From: Mycolicibacterium gadium
Lineage (GTDB): Bacteria; Actinomycetota; Actinomycetes; Mycobacteriales; Mycobacteriaceae
DNA length: 64,000 bases
NCBI RefSeq assembly: GCF_010728925.1
Contig: NZ_AP022608.1
Location: 1,612,001 to 1,676,000, forward strand
Direction of reading: 5' to 3'
Shown here: in pieces, positions 36,189 through 44,680 of the stretch
Position numbering within the stretch: the stretch's first letter is position 1
How the letters are laid out: every line of letters starts with the position of its first letter
Notes under the pieces: generated by a model
What the model was told of the DNA's origin: nothing
Seen by the model: the letters and a program-made list of their open reading frames with translations, nothing else
The model's database searches: none
Translations under genes and position numbers: made by a program

Positions 36189-36767
36189 ATGTACGCAAAG
36201 AAAACCGTGGGGGTCGGCTTCGCCGCGATTGCCGCTCTCGGATTGTCCCTCGGCACGGCGACGAGCGCACAAGCCGAGATGGTCGGGACAGGCTGCTCGG
36301 CCTACGCGCAGGAGGTGCCGACGGGTCCCGGCTCCGTTCAGGGCATGGCAATGGACCCGGTAGCCGTGGCCGCGTCGAACAACCCGATGCTGACCACGCT
36401 CACCAAAGCTATTTCCGGACAATTGAATCCGCAGGTGAACCTCGTCGACACCCTCAACGGTGGCCAGTTCACGGTGTTTGCTCCCACCGATGATGCGTTC
36501 GCGAAGATCGATCCGGCGACCATCGAGAAGCTCAAGACCGACGCTCCCCTGCTCACCAGCATCCTGACCTACCACGTGGTTCCCGGTCAGGCTGGTCCCG
36601 CGCAGGTCGCCGGGACCCACAAGACGGTGCAGGGCGCCGACCTGACCGTCACCGGCATGGGTAACGATCTGCAGGTCAACGACGCATCCGTGGTCTGCGG
36701 TGGGGTGCAGACGGCCAACGCCACCGTCTACATGATCGACACCGTCCTGATGCCGCCGATGAATTGA
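36189..36767 (+). CDS. mpt70: MPT70-like secreted fasciclin protein
   Basis: 192 residues. The Sec signal peptide (about 1-30, ending TSAQAE) has no lipobox Cys, so the protein is secreted, unlike the mpt83 product. The mature part is one FAS1 domain: [51 protein letters not shown] and [19 protein letters not shown], with two Cys (GTGCSAY and VVCGGV). It is very similar to the mpt83 product across the domain, showing a duplication around dipZ. RBS AAAGGAAG is ten bases before the ATG. MPT70 is a major secreted antigen in M. bovis. Confidence 0.92.
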   Translation: MYAKKTVGVGFAAIAALGLSLGTATSAQAEMVGTGCSAYAQEVPTGPGSVQGMAMDPVAVAASNNPMLTTLTKAISGQLNPQVNLVDTLNGGQFTVFAPTDDAFAKIDPATIEKLKTDAPLLTSILTYHVVPGQAGPAQVAGTHKTVQGADLTVTGMGNDLQVNDASVVCGGVQTANATVYMIDTVLMPPMN

Positions 36768-36791
36768 GTTGCGGCACAGATTAATCAGGAG

Positions 36792-36820
36792 AGCAGCCCG
36801 GCACCCCCGGCCGGGCTGCT
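36792..36820. terminator. Hairpin terminator between mpt70 and sigI-like gene
   Basis: Perfect 11-base-pair stem AGCAGCCCGGC / GCCGGGCTGCT with a 7-base loop and a short TTTCC tail on the plus strand. It lies between the convergent mpt70 and sigma-factor stops and could serve both. Confidence 0.65.
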
Positions 36821-36830
36821 TTCCGTACGT

Positions 36831-37688
36831 TCAGCGGGGTTGCGCGGCCGAAGGATCCACAGCAGCCTCGATCTTGAGAATTCTGCTGTCCCGCAACGTG
36901 AAAACCAGCACGGCGAACAGACGTCGCTCCATAAATGCGAGAACCGCCTCCTGCCCAACCGGTCCGCTGACCAGCGTGGCTCCCCGTCCGACATAGCGCA
37001 GGAGATTGACCGCGACCTCCTCCGGACCGTGGTTGATCTGAGGTGGCGGGGCCCCCTTGCCGATTATCGTGCCCACCCCCCACACCGACGGATCCAGGAT
37101 CGCCGTGAGCCCCTGCAGGTCTCCGTTGGCGCACGCGGTGATGAACTTCTCGGTGACGAGCTGATGTTCGACACCGCCGACCTCGGCCGGCCGCGGCGAT
37201 GCATCGGAGAACTTCGCCCGAGCTCGTCGGGCCAATTGCCTGCAGGTACCGACGGGCCTGCCGACGGTCTCGGCGATCTCCTCGAACGGCAGTTGGAAGA
37301 CGTCGTGGAGTACGAATGCGACGCGCTCCCCTGGGCTGAGCCGCCGCAGCACTTCCAGCAGCGCCGCACGAATGTCATCGTCGAGGGTGACCCGGTCGGC
37401 CGGATCGAGGTCGGGTGACGTCGCGGTGTCGAGCGCACCGGAGGCATCGGGGTATTCGCGGCGGGCGCGCGCCGAGCGGATCTGGTCGAGGCAGAGTCGT
37501 CCGGCAACAACGGTCAGCCAGGCGCGGAGGTCGTCGATCTGTGCGGTATCGGCACGCGCGAGCCGCAGAAACGCCTCCTGCGCGACGTCCTCGGCCCCGC
37601 CGACGTCGCTGAGCATCTGATAGGCGAGGTTCACCAGATAGGGACGGTGTTCTCGCCACGCGGCGTCGATCGACGCTGAACCGCTCAT
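36831..37688 (-). CDS. sigI: ECF sigma factor with SnoaL-like C-terminal domain (SigI/ECF41-type)
   Basis: 285 residues. Sigma region 2 (about 10-80) has YLVNLAYQMLSDVGGAEDVAQEAFLRLAR; region 4 (about 110-165) has LSPGERVAFVLHDVFQLPFEEIAETVGRPVGTCRQLARRARAKF. A C-terminal NTF2/SnoaL domain (about 180-280) replaces an external anti-sigma factor in this class and modulates activity in cis. The linker lacks the WLPEP motif of classical ECF41 and SigJ, so SigI is the better match. The ATG is seven bases from a predicted -10 element, suggesting a leaderless mRNA. Divergent from an NmrA-like oxidoreductase gene. Confidence 0.85.
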   Translation of the reverse strand: MSGSASIDAAWREHRPYLVNLAYQMLSDVGGAEDVAQEAFLRLARADTAQIDDLRAWLTVVAGRLCLDQIRSARARREYPDASGALDTATSPDLDPADRVTLDDDIRAALLEVLRRLSPGERVAFVLHDVFQLPFEEIAETVGRPVGTCRQLARRARAKFSDASPRPAEVGGVEHQLVTEKFITACANGDLQGLTAILDPSVWGVGTIIGKGAPPPQINHGPEEVAVNLLRYVGRGATLVSGPVGQEAVLAFMERRLFAVLVFTLRDSRILKIEAAVDPSAAQPR

Positions 37689-37699
37689 GATTCAAGGAC

Positions 37700-37770
37700 G
37701 AGACACGACGACGGAAAGTTACGGGCCGCCGACACCACACGGCGTAACTTTTTCGGTGGCCGCCCCGTCC
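37700..37770. promoter_or_regulatory. Symmetric divergent ECF-type promoter between sigI-like and NmrA-like genes
   Basis: Inverted repeat AAAGTTACG (37715-37723) and CGTAACTTT (37743-37751). Reading outward on each strand, CGTAACT is followed after exactly 16 bases by CGTC (plus: 37766-37769; minus: equivalent), then 8-9 bases to an ATG on each side. The spacing and -10 equal the ECF41 consensus TGTCACA-N16-CGTC known from other bacteria; the -35 differs. The midpoint of the repeat falls midway between both start codons. Confidence 0.65.
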
Positions 37771-37778
37771 TAGCTGCC

Positions 37779-38213
37779 ATGAACCCAATTCTGGTCACGG
37801 GCGCAACCGGCAACGTCGGTCGCCCCCTTGTCACACAACTCGTCAGCGCTGGAGCCGTGGTCCGCGCGGTCACCCGCGATCCGAACGCCGCACACTTTCC
37901 GGACGGCGTCCAGGTGGTGTCCTCTGCCACCGCGGGTATCGACGGGGCGTTCGCGGTGTTTCTCAACTCGCGCGCGCTTGGCGACGAACTCGCTTCCGTC
38001 GTGCAGGCCACCCGACGGGCAGGCGTCACCCGTCTCGTGGCACTGTCGGCGATCAACGCCGACGACGATTTCTCGCGGCAGCCCTCGCGCTTTCGCGGCG
38101 ACCGCAACAGGGAGGTCGAGAAGATCCTGGGCCGTCCCGCCGAATCGTTCGCCGATACCGTTTCGGCGAATCAAGATTTGTTCACGAATCATAAAGGGAA
38201 AGAACATGTCTGA
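37779..38213 (+). CDS. Truncated NmrA-like NAD(P)-binding protein
   Basis: 144 residues; the family is normally about 270-300. The N-terminus is intact: ILVTGATGNVGRPLVTQLVSAG (Rossmann G-x-x-G-x-x-G), GAFAVFLNSRA and ATRRAGVTRLVALSAIN. After about residue 116 the alignable part runs NREVEKILGRPAESFADTVSANQDL: the segment usually between these (S-G-L-x-W-x-x-L) seems deleted and the C-terminal half is missing. It may be a decayed relic or a small cofactor-binding protein. SDR/epimerase-type enzymes are standard partners of ECF41-type sigma factors. Overlaps the next gene by eight bases. Confidence 0.65.
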   Translation: MNPILVTGATGNVGRPLVTQLVSAGAVVRAVTRDPNAAHFPDGVQVVSSATAGIDGAFAVFLNSRALGDELASVVQATRRAGVTRLVALSAINADDDFSRQPSRFRGDRNREVEKILGRPAESFADTVSANQDLFTNHKGKEHV

Positions 38214-38649
38214 ATTTCGCCCACCGTGGTACCTCAAACCGATGAACCGGTTCGTCAAGGCGATTCAGAAGCTGGGCGTACCGGCAGGGCCGTCGCAGAT
38301 CCTGACGGTGCCGGGCCGGAAGTCGGGCAAGTTGCGCAGCACGCCGATGACACCGTTCGCCCACAACGGTGGTCTCTACACCGTCGCAGGCTATCCCGGC
38401 GCCGACTGGGCGGCCAACGCGCGCGTGGCTGGGGCGGGAACGCTCGCCCGGGGCCGTCGATCCCGACGGGTCAAGATCGTCGAACTGAACGCCGCCGATG
38501 CGGCTCCTGTGCTGCGCAGCTTCGCCGTCGAAGTTCCGGTCGGAGTCGGATTCGCGAAGCGGTCGGGACTGGTGCGCGAGGGCACGCCGGACGAATTCGA
38601 AGCTCTTGCGGGGAAACTGGCGGTCTTCCGGTTCGATCCGCTGGACTGA
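38206..38649 (+). CDS. Deazaflavin (F420)-dependent nitroreductase-family protein (DUF385)
   Basis: 147 residues from ATG 38206 (RBS AAAGGGAAAG). N-terminal helix PPWYLKPMNRFVKAIQKLG, then SQILTVPGRKSGKLRSTPMTPFAHNGGLYTVAGYPGADWAANARVAGAGTLARGRRSRRVKIVEL, the split-barrel flavin/deazaflavin pattern of the Ddn/DUF385 family. Expected to use F420H2; the physiological substrate is unknown. Overlap with the upstream truncated gene puts it under the sigma-factor-linked promoter. Confidence 0.85.
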   Translation: MSEFRPPWYLKPMNRFVKAIQKLGVPAGPSQILTVPGRKSGKLRSTPMTPFAHNGGLYTVAGYPGADWAANARVAGAGTLARGRRSRRVKIVELNAADAAPVLRSFAVEVPVGVGFAKRSGLVREGTPDEFEALAGKLAVFRFDPLD

Positions 38650-38659
38650 CCTACCGCGC

Positions 38660-39070
38660 CTATTCGCCCTGCAGCTGCTGATACAGCCCGTGCATGTCGA
38701 GTTGTCCGCGGTGGGTGACGAGCATGTCGCCCTGAAACCGGTCGATGTGGATGCCGGCCACCGACACCGGTTTCCCGGTCGGCGCGATGCCACGAAACGG
38801 GCCGGTATGAGTGCCCACGAACCGGCAGCGGGAGACGCCGTGAGAACCGTCCACGAGTACCTCGTCGAGTTCGTGGCGCCCGTCGGGAAAGGCCGTGAAG
38901 AATTCGTCGAGGCGGCCGATCCATTCGTGCCATCCGACCGGTCCACCCCCGCCGACCTCCACGACCACCCGCTGCGACACCACGGCCTCGAGCGTCGCCC
39001 GGTCATTTCGGTCGATGGCCGCATAGAGGCAGTGCACGAGATCGCGGATCTCGTTGCCTTCAAAACTCAT
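38660..39070 (-). CDS. SnoaL-like NTF2-fold protein
   Basis: 136 residues from ATG 39070 (GGAGG about 12 bases upstream). NTF2-like: IRDLVHCLYAAIDRNDRATLEAVVSQRVVVEVGGGGPVGWHEWIGRLDEFFTAFPDGRHELDEVLVDG, then RFVGTHTGPFRGIAPTGKPVSVAGIHIDRFQGDMLVTHRGQLD. Resembles SnoaL polyketide-cyclase-like isomerases with a His/Asp pair. It lies 37 bases after the LLM oxidoreductase gene on the same strand, so the two may act together. Confidence 0.8.
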   Translation of the reverse strand: MSFEGNEIRDLVHCLYAAIDRNDRATLEAVVSQRVVVEVGGGGPVGWHEWIGRLDEFFTAFPDGRHELDEVLVDGSHGVSRCRFVGTHTGPFRGIAPTGKPVSVAGIHIDRFQGDMLVTHRGQLDMHGLYQQLQGE

Positions 39071-39107
39071 GCGCGATCCGCCTCCGTCTTCTCGCTGGCC
39101 CTCATGC

Positions 39108-39977
39108 TCACCGCACCTTTCCGATGATCTCCTCCGCGAACCGCTCGATGGGCTCGCGGTAGCGCTCGACGCCGTCACCAGGCAGGTCCGCGCCCATCCA
39201 CGGGGCGCACATCACGGCAGTGATGCCTGCATCCTGGGCCCGTTTGTAGAGATCCGGCGACGGTGGTTCCATCAACGCCAGCATGATGTCGAAAGGCTCA
39301 CTGGCCCTGCCATATTCATGGCGCAGCTTGGTGATCTTGTTCGCATAGGACACCGCTTCGGCCCATCCGTAGGCGTAGCCCACCCAGCCGTCACACAGTC
39401 GGGCCGCACGCCGCAGCGCCGCTTCGGATTCGCCGCCGCAGTGAATGGGGACGGATGTCTCCGGATGAGGCTCGATCATCATCTCGGGCACCTGGTAGTA
39501 CTCCCCACTCCAGGACACCCATCCGCCACCCCACAGTGCGCGCAATGCCGGGATCATCTCGTTGAGCCGTTTACCGCGGGTCGTGAAATCCTGGCCCAGC
39601 ACCTCGTACTCCTCGCGCATCCACCCGACACCCACGGCCAGCGACACCCGCCCCTGTGAGAGCACGGCGGCCGTGGCGACCTGTTTGGCCACTTCCAGCA
39701 GCGGTCGCGCGGGCGCGACGTACACCGCGTTGGAGAAGCGCAGCCGGCTTGTCACCGCCGCCATCGCGCCGATCTGCACCCAACAGTCCGGCCACGCCGT
39801 CTCGGGTTCCCACGGGGGCTTTCCGCTGGGATGGTCCGGGTAGGGCGAGGAGAGGTCACGGGGATAGATGAGGTGGTCGGCGGTCACAATGCCGTCGTAG
39901 CCCGCCTCGTCGAGCATGCGTGCCAGCGGCAGGATTTCTGACGTTTTCATGAACGGAGTGCCCGACCAAAACTGCAT
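39108..39977 (-). CDS. LLM-class (F420-dependent) oxidoreductase
   Basis: 289-residue luciferase-like TIM barrel. Motifs: MLDEAGYDGIVTADHLIYP, the RLRFSNAVYVAPARPLLEVAKQVATAAVLSQGRVSLAVGVGWMREEYEVLG core, and IPIHCGGESEAALRRAARLCDGWVG-type cofactor strand. Most mycobacterial members use F420, which is the basis for the cofactor call. Substrate unknown. Transcribed ahead of a SnoaL gene and divergent from the photolyase. Confidence 0.87.
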   Translation of the reverse strand: MQFWSGTPFMKTSEILPLARMLDEAGYDGIVTADHLIYPRDLSSPYPDHPSGKPPWEPETAWPDCWVQIGAMAAVTSRLRFSNAVYVAPARPLLEVAKQVATAAVLSQGRVSLAVGVGWMREEYEVLGQDFTTRGKRLNEMIPALRALWGGGWVSWSGEYYQVPEMMIEPHPETSVPIHCGGESEAALRRAARLCDGWVGYAYGWAEAVSYANKITKLRHEYGRASEPFDIMLALMEPPSPDLYKRAQDAGITAVMCAPWMGADLPGDGVERYREPIERFAEEIIGKVR

Positions 39978-40016
39978 CCTGTTTCTCTACCGGGAATTTC
40001 GGGCAGCATCAATGCC

Positions 40017-41306
40017 ATGCCCACACTGTTGTGGTTCAGGCGCGATCTGAGGCTGCACGACCACCCGGCTCTGCTGGACGCCGCGACCGCCGACGGCGAC
40101 GTGCTCGCCTGCTACGTGCTGGACCCGCGGCTGAAGGCATCGGCCGGGCAGCGACGGCTGCAGTACCTGTATGACGCGCTTCGCGATCTGCACGACAGCC
40201 TCGACGGGCGCCTGCACGTAAGCCGCGGCCGCCCGGAGAAGCGCATTCCGGCCTTGGCGAAAGCGATCGGCGCCTCCTCCGTTCACGTGTCCGGGGACTA
40301 CACGCCGTTCGGGCGGCGACGCGACGATGCGGTGCGCGACGCCCTTGGTGATGTTTCGCTCGAAGAGTCGGGGTCGCCCTACCTGGTATCGCCGGGACGC
40401 GTCACGAAGGACGACGGCACGCCTTACAAGGTGTTCACCCCGTTCTACGCGGCGTGGCGCAAGCACGGTTGGCGGTCACCCGCGTCGTCCGGACCCAAAT
40501 CCGCGCAGTGGATTGATCCCGGCGATGTGCCCGGCAGGGTTCAGATCCCCGAGGGCGGGGTCGAATTGGAGCTGCCCGCGGGAGAGGGCGCGGCCCGGCG
40601 TCAGTGGAAGTCGTTCGTGCGCAAGCACCTTGAGCGATACGACAAAGATCGCAACCGGCCGGACCTACCCGCTACCAGCCGGATGTCGGCGCATCTGAAG
40701 TTCGGCGCCATCCACCCGCGCACCATGGCAGCCGACCTCGGCGATGGCGCAGGCGCGCAGGCGTATCTGCGTGAGCTGGCGTTCCGCGACTTCTACGCCG
40801 CGGTGCTCAACGAATGGCCGGACAGCGCATGGTGGAACTGGAACAAGGCGTTCGACAAGATTCAGGTCGACGACGACAAGAACGCACGCAAGCTGTTCGA
40901 CGCCTGGAAAGAAGGCAGGACGGGCTATCCCATCGTCGACGCCGGTATGCGACAGCTCGCCGAAACCGGCTTCATGCACAACCGCGTGCGGATGATCGTG
41001 GCGTCGTTTCTGGTGAAGGACCTGCACCTGCCGTGGCAGTGGGGAGCCCGCTGGTTCCTCGACCAACTGGTCGACGGGGACATGGCGAACAACCAGCACG
41101 GCTGGCAGTGGGCCGCGGGCTGCGGCACCGACGCGGCACCCTATTTCCGGGTGTTCAACCCGACGACGCAGGGCGAGAAGTTCGATCCCGACGGCGAATA
41201 CGTGCGGCGGTGGGTTCCCGATATCGACGAGGACTACCCCGATCCGATCGTCGATCACAAGGAGGAACGGGCCGAGGCGCTGCGCCGCTACGGCGAGATC
41301 ACTTGA
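40017..41306 (+). CDS. phr: Deoxyribodipyrimidine photolyase
   Basis: 429-residue blue-light DNA repair enzyme that splits cyclobutane pyrimidine dimers. N-terminal antenna domain TLLWFRRDLRLHDHPALLDA; FAD domain with TSRMSAHLKFGAIHPRTM, ELAFRDFYAAVL, GRTGYPIVDAGMRQLAETGFMHNRVRMIVASFLVKDLHLPWQWGARWF and NQHGWQWAAGCGTDAAPYFRVFNPTTQG-type FAD/DNA-contact motifs. Class I CPD-photolyase type by these motifs. The 3' end overlaps the convergent SDR by eight bases. M. tuberculosis lacks photolyase, in line with an environmental, light-exposed organism. Confidence 0.95.
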   Translation: MPTLLWFRRDLRLHDHPALLDAATADGDVLACYVLDPRLKASAGQRRLQYLYDALRDLHDSLDGRLHVSRGRPEKRIPALAKAIGASSVHVSGDYTPFGRRRDDAVRDALGDVSLEESGSPYLVSPGRVTKDDGTPYKVFTPFYAAWRKHGWRSPASSGPKSAQWIDPGDVPGRVQIPEGGVELELPAGEGAARRQWKSFVRKHLERYDKDRNRPDLPATSRMSAHLKFGAIHPRTMAADLGDGAGAQAYLRELAFRDFYAAVLNEWPDSAWWNWNKAFDKIQVDDDKNARKLFDAWKEGRTGYPIVDAGMRQLAETGFMHNRVRMIVASFLVKDLHLPWQWGARWFLDQLVDGDMANNQHGWQWAAGCGTDAAPYFRVFNPTTQGEKFDPDGEYVRRWVPDIDEDYPDPIVDHKEERAEALRRYGEIT

Positions 41307-42132
41307 TGATCTGTCCGCCGTCGACCGGCAGCGCCACCCCGGTGAGGTATCGCCCGGACTCCCCGCACAGGTAGACCATGGTGTCGCTGATGACCTCCGG
41401 CTCTACGGGCGGGTGGTCCAGCAGCGGTTGCTGCGACGGGCTGAAATTCGGGTGCTCCACGGACCACTGTGCCATCGCCTCGTTGTAGATCATCGGCGTC
41501 GCCACCCCACCGGGATGGACCGTATTGACGCGAATATTCTTCTCGGCCAGCGCTATTGCGAAGTGTCGCATCAATCCGATCACACCGTGCTTCGCGGCGG
41601 TGTAACCCGCCGCGCCGTGGCTGGCGGTGCCGAAGTCGACCGTGACCGGCCGGAATCCCGCCGCTGAGCTGGTGATCACGATGGCGCCGCCGTCGCCGTG
41701 CTCGAGCATCGCGGGCAGCGCGGCGACGATCGTGAAGTAGACGCCGTTGAGCATGACGTTCACCGCGTCGACGAACGCCCCGATCTCGCTACCCGGGTCA
41801 CCGGCGGCCGGCAGGATCCCCGCATTGGCGAGCACGAAGTCGATGCGACCGAACTCGGCGACCCCGTTGGCCACGACAGCCTTCAGCGCTTCGAGATCGC
41901 GGACGTCCGCGCGCTCGGCCACAATCCGGCGTCCGGTCTTCTCGACCAGCTGGACCGTCTCGTCGAGGTCCTCGGGGGTCGCCATCGGATAGGCGACGCT
42001 GTCGATCTGATCGCACAGATCCAGCGCGATGATGTCGGCACCCTCCTCGGCGAACCGCACAGCGTGCGCACGGCCCTGACCCCGAGCCGCGCCGGTGATG
42101 AAAGCGACTCGTCCGTCGAACTGGTCTGCCAT
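41299..42132 (-). CDS. SDR-family oxidoreductase, mycofactocin-coupled type
   Basis: 277 residues from ATG 42132. GRVAFITGAARGQGRAHAVRFAEEGADIIALDLC, followed by an insertion of about 25 residues after strand 2 (QIDSVAYPMATPEDLDETVQLVEKTGRRIVAERADVRD), is the signature of the mycofactocin-coupled SDR subfamily, which keeps its NAD bound and exchanges electrons with mycofactocin. The catalytic set is ITSSAAG and Y-T-A-A-K. C-terminus GVALPVDGGQIIK. Likely oxidises an alcohol; substrate unknown. Confidence 0.87.
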   Translation of the reverse strand: MADQFDGRVAFITGAARGQGRAHAVRFAEEGADIIALDLCDQIDSVAYPMATPEDLDETVQLVEKTGRRIVAERADVRDLEALKAVVANGVAEFGRIDFVLANAGILPAAGDPGSEIGAFVDAVNVMLNGVYFTIVAALPAMLEHGDGGAIVITSSAAGFRPVTVDFGTASHGAAGYTAAKHGVIGLMRHFAIALAEKNIRVNTVHPGGVATPMIYNEAMAQWSVEHPNFSPSQQPLLDHPPVEPEVISDTMVYLCGESGRYLTGVALPVDGGQIIK

Positions 42133-42221
42133 GACGCATGACCCTACGGGCGCGCGAAACACCCCCGACAACCGCGTATGCCAGAATGTCGGCAGTTGTC
42201 CGCCCATCGCGAGGAGCCGCC

Positions 42222-42482
42222 GTGACCACCACTGAGGTCGAGCGACACACCGGCCGCAATATCGATGTCGAGGAAGTGCCATCCGCTGAGTGGGGCTGGT
42301 CGAAGGAGAACCACAAGGCCATCCACCTCGGCGGCATCGTCGCAGCACTCTTCCTGCTGGCGATGATGCGCGGCAACCACGTCGGTCGCGTCGAGGACGC
42401 ATTCCTCATCGGCTTCGCGCTGCTGATCCTCGCCCTGGTCGGCCGCGACTGGTGGCTGCGCCGCCGCGGCTGGATCCGCTAG
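42222..42482 (+). CDS. Small membrane protein, DUF2631-like
   Basis: 86 residues from GTG 42222 with GAGGAG seven bases before it. A short acidic N-terminus ([23 protein letters not shown]) is followed by two hydrophobic segments (about 40-52 and 62-73) and a basic end ([12 protein letters not shown]). Pattern and context (near mpt70/dxr in mycobacteria) suggest DUF2631, like Rv2876. Function unknown. The stop overlaps the convergent gene at 42479. Confidence 0.75.
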   Translation: MTTTEVERHTGRNIDVEEVPSAEWGWSKENHKAIHLGGIVAALFLLAMMRGNHVGRVEDAFLIGFALLILALVGRDWWLRRRGWIR

Positions 42483-43012
42483 ACCGAGTGCAGCGGGCGC
42501 AGTGCGTTCGCGCTGAGGCTGTACAGCGTCTCGGTTCCTGCGATCTGACTTTTCGACATCGTCGCCGCACCCAGCGCGTGAGCCTTGAACGCCCGGGCGG
42601 CCGAACTGAGCTTGTGCTCGACCGGGTCAGGCATACGACTGAACTCGGCGGGCCAGTCCTGACCCCACACCGTCACCTGCGTCAACCCGCGCTTCAAAAT
42701 CCCGAGCACACCGGCTCGTATCCGCTCGTCGGCGAGCACACCCGCGGACAGTGCCAGCGCTCCGCCGAGCGAGGCCATCTTCATCACGTCGGACAGCGCG
42801 GCGTCACCGCCCAGCGGTGACGCACCCAGGATCGCGAGCGGCCGCGTGTCGCTGTCGTCGGTGAGCACCACCCGCACGTCCCACCCGGCTCTGGCCTTGT
42901 CACACAGCCATCCGCCGGCCGAGCCGACCAGGTCGGCAGTGCTCGCGGTCACCACGGTCAGCTGATAGCGACGGCTCCCGATGGCGTTCGAATCGTCGAG
43001 GGGCAAAGGCAC
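42479..43012 (-). CDS. Hypothetical protein, unknown function
   Basis: 177 residues from GTG 43012. Looks cytoplasmic; contains [49 protein letters not shown], suggestive of a Rossmann-like alternation, and an [23 protein letters not shown] helix, a VTVWGQDWP strand and a helical C-terminus. No family recognised. A well-conserved promoter-like motif, shared almost base for base with that of the acyl-CoA dehydrogenase gene at 55122, starts ten bases before its GTG, implying leaderless expression and co-regulation. Confidence 0.7.
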   Translation of the reverse strand: MPLPLDDSNAIGSRRYQLTVVTASTADLVGSAGGWLCDKARAGWDVRVVLTDDSDTRPLAILGASPLGGDAALSDVMKMASLGGALALSAGVLADERIRAGVLGILKRGLTQVTVWGQDWPAEFSRMPDPVEHKLSSAARAFKAHALGAATMSKSQIAGTETLYSLSANALRPLHSV

Positions 43013-43017
43013 CTACG

Positions 43018-43048
43018 AAGCGTGACACTTTCCCGAGGATCTGTAAAG
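43018..43048 (-). promoter_or_regulatory. Leaderless promoter of the 42479 gene (TTTACA-N17-CACGCT)
   Basis: On the minus strand TTTACA, 17 bases including GAAAGTGT, then CACGCT, six bases before GTG 43012. The same -35, spacing, -10 and distance occur at 56284-56315 before an acyl-CoA dehydrogenase gene, and a variant stands at 44647-44672. A second, weaker copy is at 43068-43092. Confidence 0.6.
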
Positions 43049-43125
43049 GACCATTTTCGGGTCCGCATGACGATTTCAGCGAATCTGTAAACCCAGGACG
43101 ACGGGCCCTCGCACGTAACCCCTGC

Positions 43126-44556
43126 TCAACACGCTGCGGCGGCCATCGGCATCGCGGCGCCCACCTCCGTCAGCGCGCCGGTCAGGCCCGCCGCCTCGCG
43201 TATCTCGACGAACGCGTCGATCATCGCGTCGGTGGCCTCGTGCGGGTCGGTCAGGGTGACATCGTCGGTGAGCACCGAGATCGCGAGCTGGTCGACATAA
43301 CTCCACACCGTGATGTTCATGCCGCTGCCGGCGACCACCGGCCCGACGGAGTAGATCTCGGTGACAATGCCGCCTTCGATCACGCCGCGTTCTCGCGGAC
43401 CGGGCACGTTCGAGACCGTCAGATTGAACACACTCGCCGACTCGACGCGCCGGGCCTGGCGGCGGAATATCGCAGGTGCCATGGCCGGCGGAAGATAGGA
43501 CATCCACGCGGGCAGCAGCGCCGGCCCTAGCAGTTGGTGATTCTCCTTGGCGATGCCCGTGGACAGCGCGGTAAGCCGCACCCGCTCGAGCGGATCGTCG
43601 ATGTGGACCGGTAACGACGGGGTGATGTAGGTGAATTCATTGCCGGTCAATCGCTCCCGCGACGGGTTGGTGCTCACCGGAACCCCCGCAATCAGAGGCA
43701 GTTCGGCGTGCCCGTCGTAGCGCAGCTGCAGACGGCGTAGGGCCCCCGCGACCGTCGCCAGCACGACGTCGTTGAGGGTGACACCCAGGTGCTTACCGGT
43801 TTCCTTGACGTCCGACAGCGCGAGCGGCGCCGTGGCGAACCGTCGCGTGGGTGTCACGAGGTGGTTGACAAAGCTCGGCGGTGGCGCGAAGTTGCGGGCC
43901 AGATCCGGATGATCGCCGCGTTCCTTGGACCGCCGCCGAACCTTTGAAATGCCGGTGGCGGTCTCGCTCACCAGTCGGGGCAGCTTCCGGATCAGGCTGA
44001 CGTGGTCGCGGCCTGCCTCGGCCAACAGGTGCCCCCTGGTGCGAGGCATGTCGTCAAGGGGCGGTACCGCTTGGGTTGCGGAAAGGAGCGGCTCCATCAC
44101 CTTGGCCATCTGGTTGGCCGATGCGACGCCGTCGGCGAGGACGTGGTGGACCTTGTGAATGATCGCGATGCGGTTCCCGGTCAGTCCCTCGGCGAGGTAC
44201 ATCTCCCAGAGCGGACGGCTGCGATCCAATGGCGTACTGGCGATCTCACCGATCAGCGCGTCGAGTTCACGGCGGCCGCCCGGTGCGGACACGCGTACCT
44301 GATGCAGGTGATAGTCGAGGTCGATGTCGTCGTTCTCCACCCACATCGGGTGATGCAACTTCATCGGGATGTCGACGAGCTGATAGCGCAGCGGGCTCAG
44401 GGCCATCAATCGCGGATACGCCACCTGGCGAAACAGATCGAAGCTGAAACCGTCGACACCCGACACGTCGAGCACGCCGATCTTCAGCGTGTGCATGTGG
44501 ATCTCGGGTGTCTCGGTGTACAACATCAAGGCGTCGACGCCGTTCAGTCGCTTCAC
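43126..44556 (-). CDS. Wax ester synthase/diacylglycerol acyltransferase (WS/DGAT)
   Basis: 476 residues; transfers acyl-CoA to fatty alcohols or diacylglycerol for storage lipids. The active-site motif HHVLADG is at residues 137-143 (IIHKVHHVLADG). Family features: MKRLNGVDALMLYTETPEIHMHT start, SPLRYQLVDIPMKLHHPMWVENDDIDLDYHLHQVRV, SNVPGPRE near the C-terminus and the NDVVLATVAGALR segment. Mycobacterial genomes carry many paralogues (Tgs); which one this is cannot be told. Divergent from a DUF427 gene. Confidence 0.92.
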   Translation of the reverse strand: MKRLNGVDALMLYTETPEIHMHTLKIGVLDVSGVDGFSFDLFRQVAYPRLMALSPLRYQLVDIPMKLHHPMWVENDDIDLDYHLHQVRVSAPGGRRELDALIGEIASTPLDRSRPLWEMYLAEGLTGNRIAIIHKVHHVLADGVASANQMAKVMEPLLSATQAVPPLDDMPRTRGHLLAEAGRDHVSLIRKLPRLVSETATGISKVRRRSKERGDHPDLARNFAPPPSFVNHLVTPTRRFATAPLALSDVKETGKHLGVTLNDVVLATVAGALRRLQLRYDGHAELPLIAGVPVSTNPSRERLTGNEFTYITPSLPVHIDDPLERVRLTALSTGIAKENHQLLGPALLPAWMSYLPPAMAPAIFRRQARRVESASVFNLTVSNVPGPRERGVIEGGIVTEIYSVGPVVAGSGMNITVWSYVDQLAISVLTDDVTLTDPHEATDAMIDAFVEIREAAGLTGALTEVGAAMPMAAAAC

Positions 44557-44646
44557 ATTCCCCCTCCGTCGCGGTCACCGTCGTGTTCCCCGCGTGCCCC
44601 AATCACACTCCTTCATCGGCGAAGTCACAGGACTTCGCCAAAGAAA

Positions 44647-44672
44647 TGACACTTCGTCGCAGCTTTGTAAGG
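44647..44672 (-). promoter_or_regulatory. Variant of the shared promoter motif upstream of WS/DGAT
   Basis: Minus strand reads CTTACA, 17 bases including GAAGTGT, then CATTTC. It matches the 43018 and 56284 motifs at most conserved positions and lies about 90 bases before the WS/DGAT start. It also sits just before the divergent DUF427 ATG. Confidence 0.45.
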
Positions 44673-44680
44673 CTGGGTCC

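Noticed and set aside
36831..37688. Sigma factor could be SigK, given mpt70/mpt83 next to it
   Set aside because: It is 285 residues with a C-terminal SnoaL domain and no rskA partner; SigK is about 190 residues. It is SigI/ECF41-type.
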